Below are positions 6,144-9,636 of a stretch of 9,636 nucleotides of DNA, piece after piece. The DNA lies in contig JBKOVT010000175.1 in assembly GCA_046724035.1 (NCBI GenBank), positions 1 to 9,636 of the forward strand, written 5' to 3'. The notes under the pieces were generated by a model, which was not told where the DNA came from, did no database searches, and saw nothing but the letters and a program-made list of their open reading frames with translations. The stretch comes from DATARH01 sp046724035 (GTDB lineage: Bacteria > Pseudomonadota > Alphaproteobacteria > ATCC43930 > CGMCC-115725). Numbering within the stretch: the first letter of the stretch is position 1; the number at the start of each line of letters is the position of its first letter. The position numbers were made by a program, and so were the translations under genes.

Positions 6144-6149
6144 TCCTCC
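6144..6149 (-). promoter_or_regulatory. Ribosome binding site GGAGGA deciding the GFA start
   Basis: GGAGGA ends 4 nt before ATG 6139, and its GGAGG core is 5 nt away. The upstream ATG at 6163 has only AAGG at a 10-nt distance. Confidence 0.6.
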
Positions 6150-6197
6150 GCTGAAATTTTCATCGGTTGTTTACCTTACATAAAGCCGGCGGCGGTA

Positions 6198-6226
6198 TTC
6201 GCAGGAGTGGCGGCAGACGGTAGGAT
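6198..6226 (+). promoter_or_regulatory. Candidate promoter of the deacylase gene
   Basis: TTCGCA (6198-6203) and TAGGAT (6221-6226) are separated by 17 bases; each matches the housekeeping consensus at 4 of 6 positions. Transcription would begin near 6233, leaving a leader of about 20 bases that includes the ribosome binding site AGGGGG (6241-6246). Confidence 0.25.
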
Positions 6227-6251
6227 GGCGCCGGGGGAGTAGGGGGATCAT

Positions 6252-7700
6252 ATGGCCGATTGGATTTTGCGCGGCGGCACGGTCGTGGACGGGACCGGCG
6301 GGCCTCGCCGGCATGCCGATGTCGCGGTCACGGGCGACCGGATCACGGCCGTCGGCAAAGTGGCGAAGAGCAAGGGCGCGCGCGAGATCGACATCTCGGG
6401 GCTCGTCGTCGCGCCCGGGTTTATCGATGTGCACACGCATGACGACCGCGCGCTCCTCGCCTCCGACATGGCGGCGAAGGCGAGCCAGGGGGTCACGACC
6501 GTCATCACCGGCAATTGCGGCATCAGCCTCGCGCCGTTGTCGCTGAAGGCTGCACCGCCGCCGCCGCTCGATCTGCTCGGCGACATCGCCGATTACGCCT
6601 ATCCCCGATTCGCCGATTATTTCGACGCGCTCGACCGCTCGCCGCCGGTCATCAACGCCGCGGCGCTCGTCGGGCATTCGACCTTGCGCGCCGGCACGAT
6701 GACCGAGCTCGACCGGCCGGCCCGCGCCGACGAGATCGCCCGCATGCAGCAACGCCTTGTCGAAGCGCTTGGCGCCGGCGCGATCGGCCTCTCTACGGGG
6801 CTCTACTACGCGCCCGCCGCGCATGCCCCCTCGGAGGAGGTCGAGGCGCTCGCCAGATTGCTGCGGTCCGCCGGCGCCGTCTACACGACGCATATGCGCG
6901 ATGAGGCCGAGCATGTGCTCGACAGCCTCGAGGAGAGCTTTCATGTCGGCGAGACGGCGCAGGTGCCGGTCGTCATCTCGCATCACAAAACGACCGGGCT
7001 GCGTAATTTTGGCCGAACCGCCGAAACGTTGCCGAAGATCGCCGCGGCGATGCAGAAGCAGGAAATCGGTCTCGACGCCTATCCCTATGTCGCGTCCTCG
7101 ACCGTGTTGCGCACCGAGCGCCTCGAAGATGCGACGCGCGTGCTAATCACCTGGTCGAAGGCGATACCCGAGTACGCCGGGCGCGACCTCGCCGAGATCG
7201 CGAAGGAATGGGGCGTCGGGTTGAGCGAGGCGGCCAAGCGGCTGCAACCGGCGGGCGCCATCTATTGGATGATGGACGAGGCCGATGTGCGCCGCGTGCT
7301 CGCCTTCGAGCACACGATGATCGGCTCGGACGGGCTGCCGCATGACGCGCATCCGCATCCGCGGCTGTGGGGCACGTTCCCCCGCGTCCTCGGGCATTAC
7401 TGCCGCGAAGTGGGCCTGTTCGGGCTCGAGACGGCAGTGCGCAAGATGACGGGGTTGCCAGCATCGCGCTTTGGGCTCAGCGGGCGCGGCACCGTCGCCG
7501 AGGGGGCGTATGCCGATCTCTGCGTGTTCGACCCGGAGACGATCATCGACCGCGCGAGTTTCGCCGAGCCGACCCTGCCGGCGGCCGGCATCGCGCATGT
7601 GTTTGTCAATGGCCGCAAGGTATGGTCGGAGGGCAAGCCTTCCGGCGAGCGCGCTGGGCGCGCATTGCGCCGCCAGCAGATGCAGGCGGAGGCGCGCTGA
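6252..7700 (+). CDS. N-acyl-D-amino-acid deacylase (D-aminoacylase, amidohydrolase family)
   Basis: A 482-residue protein, the usual length for D-aminoacylases, which hydrolyse N-acyl-D-amino acids to a carboxylate and a free D-amino acid. The order of motifs fits the family: a small N-terminal beta segment (ILRGGTVVDGTGGP, 5-18), the metal motif GFIDVHTHDD (56-65, His61 and His63), NCG with the bridging Cys89, YYAPAAHAP (185-193), TTHMRDE (212-218, His214), ISHHK (242-246), and IGSDGLPHDAHPHPR (357-371) with the catalytic Asp360. The C-terminal end returns to the beta domain (YADLCVFDPETI, 420-431). The first seven residues read MADWILR and there is no signal peptide, so it is cytoplasmic. 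AGGGGG lies 5 nt before the ATG. All expected metal ligands appear present, so it is probably active; which acyl or amino acid it prefers cannot be read from the sequence. It stands alone, divergent from GFA and convergent with the next gene. Confidence 0.92.
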   Translation: MADWILRGGTVVDGTGGPRRHADVAVTGDRITAVGKVAKSKGAREIDISGLVVAPGFIDVHTHDDRALLASDMAAKASQGVTTVITGNCGISLAPLSLKAAPPPPLDLLGDIADYAYPRFADYFDALDRSPPVINAAALVGHSTLRAGTMTELDRPARADEIARMQQRLVEALGAGAIGLSTGLYYAPAAHAPSEEVEALARLLRSAGAVYTTHMRDEAEHVLDSLEESFHVGETAQVPVVISHHKTTGLRNFGRTAETLPKIAAAMQKQEIGLDAYPYVASSTVLRTERLEDATRVLITWSKAIPEYAGRDLAEIAKEWGVGLSEAAKRLQPAGAIYWMMDEADVRRVLAFEHTMIGSDGLPHDAHPHPRLWGTFPRVLGHYCREVGLFGLETAVRKMTGLPASRFGLSGRGTVAEGAYADLCVFDPETIIDRASFAEPTLPAAGIAHVFVNGRKVWSEGKPSGERAGRALRRQQMQAEAR

Positions 7701-7708
7701 CGCAAAGT

Positions 7709-8233
7709 TCAGTCCAAGAGATCGGTGACGACGGTTCCGATATCATCGGCTTTATCAAAGCCCGAATAGAACACCCAGTATTCGTTTGGCACCGTGGAAT
7801 CCCGGCGCAGCAGCAACTCCAGCGGACCTTCGGCTGTCTGGAGCTCTATGCGGTGGGTCGTCGTAGGATGAGAATGGTGATAGCTGCGAGACCTGATCTG
7901 TCGTAGCGCCTCCAACAAGCGCTCCGGGTCAGGCGCAGGGCTCCCGTCAACGCGAATTTCCGTCATCGCTGCATTGAGGCGCGGCCGCACCTCGTCGAGC
8001 GCCGCACTGGTCAGGAAGACCGAAGCTGCGCACAGCGATAGCACGATAATCAGGAATCCGGTCGCTGCCCGGGCGAACAGGCGAGAGATGTGCTGCGGCG
8101 CGCCTAATGGTCGGCGTCGCTCGCTACACACTGCGGCACCGAACGCGATCGCCCACAGGACCACCGCTACCCCGATCAAATACGGCGCGGCGACATGGAC
8201 GACGTAATCGAGATTATGAGCGAACCCGAGCAT
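7709..8233 (-). CDS. Two-helix membrane-anchored protein of unknown function
   Basis: A 174-residue protein I do not recognise as a named family. Two transmembrane segments are clear: residues 10-36 (VVHVAAPYLIGVAVVLWAIA core) and 57-79 (TGFLIIVLSLCAASVFLTSA). The loop between them is basic (SERRRPLGAPQHISRLFAR), which places the loop in the cytoplasm and both termini outside. The C-terminal 90 residues form a soluble domain, probably periplasmic, that ends in beta-strand-like runs: HRIELQTAEGPLELLLRRDS (128-147) and EYWVFYSGFD (151-160). Its stop lies 8 bp from the deacylase stop, so the two genes converge with no room for a separate terminator. The ribosome binding site before ATG 8233 is weak. 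The upstream neighbour is the divergent CaiB/BaiF gene. Confidence 0.7.
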   Translation of the reverse strand: MLGFAHNLDYVVHVAAPYLIGVAVVLWAIAFGAAVCSERRRPLGAPQHISRLFARAATGFLIIVLSLCAASVFLTSAALDEVRPRLNAAMTEIRVDGSPAPDPERLLEALRQIRSRSYHHSHPTTTHRIELQTAEGPLELLLRRDSTVPNEYWVFYSGFDKADDIGTVVTDLLD

Positions 8234-8382
8234 GCAATCCGATACGGGAGAAGCCGTCGCCTCGTTTGCCCTCCGGCCAAATAGATGGAGAGATATAAAG
8301 ACCGCTTAATCGCTCGGCTGGGGCCGGGGCTGACTTGCGTCCGCCGCATATCACTGGGCACAATCGGTGCGGCGGCGAAGGC

Positions 8383-8389
8383 GAGGGGG
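8383..8389 (+). promoter_or_regulatory. Ribosome binding site deciding the CoA-transferase start
   Basis: GAGGGGG precedes ATG 8392 at normal distance (5 nt from its AGG). The in-frame TTG at 8335 has no comparable sequence, and the 19 extra residues it would add do not look like the family. Confidence 0.55.
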
Positions 8390-8391
8390 CG

Positions 8392-9606
8392 ATGGCGAGC
8401 GTGTGGTCGGAAACGGGTCGGCTGCCGCTCGCGGGCCTCACCGTCATCGATTTCGGGCAGATCTTCCAGGGCCCCTACGCGACCTTTCTGCTCGCGAAGG
8501 GCGGCGCCGACGTCATCAAGGTCGAGCCGCCGGGCGGTGAACCGTTGCGCCGGCGCGCGCTCCCGGAAAAGCACGCGACCCTGCCGTTTGCGATGCTGAA
8601 CCAGAACAAGCGCGCGGTGACCTTGAACCTAAAGCACGCGCGCGGGCGCGAACTCTTGTTCGAGATGGTCCGCCGCGCCGATGTACTCCTGGAGAATTTC
8701 TCGCCGGGCACGATGGATGGGCTCGGGGTCGGCTGGACGGTATTGCGCGAGATCAATCCGCGCCTTGTTTACGCGACCGGGACCGGCTTTGGCATCAGCG
8801 GCCCCGACCGGGACAATCTCGCGATGGATCTGACGATCCAGGCCGCCTCGGGCATCATGAGCGTCACCGGCATGCCGGACGGGCCGCCGATGAAGGCCGG
8901 GCCGACCGTCGTCGATTACATGGGCGGCATTCACCTCTATGGCGGGATTCTGACAGCGCTTTATGAGCGCGACCGCACGGGTGAGGGACGCCTCGTCGAG
9001 GTCGCGATGCAGGAGGCGGTCTATCCGACGTTGGCGGCGAGCTTCGAGTACTACCACCGCACCGGTAAGCCGCCGCCGCGCACCGGCAACCGCCAGGCCG
9101 GGCTCTCGACGGCGCCCTACAATGTCTATCCCTGCGCCGATGGACATGCCGCGATCCACATCGTGACCGAGGGACATTGGCGCAATCTCTTGAAGACGAT
9201 GGGGCGCGAGGAATTGGCCGACGACCCGCGCTTCAAGACCAACGCCGACCGTATCGCGCATATGGACGACACCGATGCGGTCGTCAGCGAGTGGACGCGC
9301 ACTCTGCCGAAGATGGAGGTGTTCGCCCGGGCCAAAGCGAACCGGGTGCCGTGCGCGCCGGTGCGCACCGCGCCCGAGGTCATGCACGATCCGCATATGC
9401 ATGAGCGCGGCATGCTGGAGGATGTCGATCATCCGGAACTGGGCCCCATCACCGTGCCGACGACGCCCTTGCGATTGCACGGGAGCGGCAAGCCACCAAT
9501 GGCGCCGAGCCCGAAAATCGGCCAGCATAACGAGGAGATTTATGGCGGCTGGCTCGGCCTCTCGGCGGCCGAGATCGCCGCATTGCGGGAGGAGGGAGTA
9601 ATCTGA
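8392..9606 (+). CDS. CaiB/BaiF family (class III) CoA-transferase
   Basis: A 404-residue protein of normal family length. It begins with the family hallmark LPLAGLTVIDFGQIFQGPYA (11-30), then GGADVIKVEPPGGEPLRR (37-54) and LNQNKRAVTLNLK (69-81). The catalytic Asp is D146 in AMDLTIQAASG, corresponding to Asp169 of formyl-CoA transferase. GRLVEVAMQEAVYPTLA (199-215) and the C-terminal VPCAPVRTAPEVMHDPHM (318-335) complete the interlocked-dimer fold. Such enzymes move CoA between carboxylic acids (formyl/oxalyl, carnitine, succinyl or mesaconyl donors, for example). Nothing here fixes the substrate. The next gene begins on the TGATG junction, so a coupled partner enzyme of the same acyl-CoA pathway is likely. 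Confidence 0.92.
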   Translation: MASVWSETGRLPLAGLTVIDFGQIFQGPYATFLLAKGGADVIKVEPPGGEPLRRRALPEKHATLPFAMLNQNKRAVTLNLKHARGRELLFEMVRRADVLLENFSPGTMDGLGVGWTVLREINPRLVYATGTGFGISGPDRDNLAMDLTIQAASGIMSVTGMPDGPPMKAGPTVVDYMGGIHLYGGILTALYERDRTGEGRLVEVAMQEAVYPTLAASFEYYHRTGKPPPRTGNRQAGLSTAPYNVYPCADGHAAIHIVTEGHWRNLLKTMGREELADDPRFKTNADRIAHMDDTDAVVSEWTRTLPKMEVFARAKANRVPCAPVRTAPEVMHDPHMHERGMLEDVDHPELGPITVPTTPLRLHGSGKPPMAPSPKIGQHNEEIYGGWLGLSAAEIAALREEGVI

Positions 9607-9636
9607 TGAGCGAATTCGGGTTGCCGCGGGCGGAGT
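9606..9636 (+). CDS. Start of the next gene, coupled to the CoA-transferase (partial)
   Basis: ATG 9606-9608 shares one base with the TGA of the CoA-transferase (TGATG), an arrangement typical of translational coupling. GGAGGGAG at 9591-9598 gives a ribosome binding site 7 nt upstream. The visible protein is MSEFGLPRAE, too short to assign. By context an acyl-CoA pathway enzyme, such as another CoA-transferase subunit, an acyl-CoA dehydrogenase or a hydratase, is likely. Confidence 0.6.
   Translation, partial: MSEFGLPRAE

Noticed and set aside
6171..6986. 271-residue minus-strand frame opposite the deacylase
   Set aside because: It is the antisense shadow of a well-supported gene and has no domain signature.
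8266..8299. Promoter TTGCCC ... TATAAA before the CoA-transferase
   Set aside because: The spacing is about 22 bases (20 if GATATA is used), outside the normal range, so it is not listed as a feature.
8629..9528. 299-residue minus-strand frame opposite the CoA-transferase
   Set aside because: It is the antisense shadow of a gene with clear CaiB/BaiF motifs.
1..9636. CRISPR array, tRNA, rRNA, integrase or transposase
   Set aside because: I saw no regularly spaced repeats, no tRNA-like cloverleaf or T-loop sequence and no recombinase motifs. The insert edges show only short repeats.

Overview
The window looks like chromosomal DNA from a GC-rich alphaproteobacterium, probably in the Rhizobiales/Rhodospirillales range. 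The reasons are the strongly G/C-biased third codon positions, the catabolic gene types, and a dispersed palindromic repeat of a kind common in that class (201-281). Taxonomy is an inference from style; there is no rRNA or marker gene here.

Layout: 1-18 may be the start of a leftward gene. 19-567 is a long stretch without a convincing gene; it holds the palindromic repeat and a cluster of three CACCTGA/TCAGGTG half-sites. A 97-residue membrane protein (568-861, minus) diverges from a large FAD/iron-sulfur oxidoreductase of the YdiJ type (954-3908, plus), probably a D-2-hydroxyglutarate or related D-2-hydroxyacid dehydrogenase. Then comes a compositionally different, AT-richer insert (about 3913-5664) carrying a decayed SIR2-HerA locus. 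Beyond it are a GFA/CENP-V zinc protein (5705-6139, minus), an N-acyl-D-amino-acid deacylase (6252-7700, plus), an uncharacterised two-helix membrane protein (7709-8233, minus), a CaiB/BaiF CoA-transferase (8392-9606, plus), and the first codons of a translationally coupled next gene (9606-9636).

The most interesting content is the SIR2-HerA remnant. The SIR2 gene has the GAG, TTNYD and LHGS signatures of the NAD-consuming SIR2 domain, but is split by a one-base frameshift near 4596. HerA starts on an ATGA overlap with it, keeps only its N-terminal HAS-barrel (about 100 residues), goes out of frame near 5580, and its homology stops near 5645, so the whole ATPase is missing. This is the wreck of an antiphage module of the Sir2-HerA class, not a working one. 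A 10-bp direct repeat, GTTCGCCAGA, lies at both edges of the insert (3913-3922 and 5655-5664), and a perfect 14-bp palindrome sits at the HerA break, which suggests how the module arrived or was cut down.

The flanking genes are ordinary catabolic genes: D-2-hydroxyacid oxidation, D-amino-acid deacylation and CoA transfer. They face different directions and do not form one pathway operon. The only tight couplings are SIR2/HerA (4-nt overlap) and CaiB/next gene (1-nt overlap).
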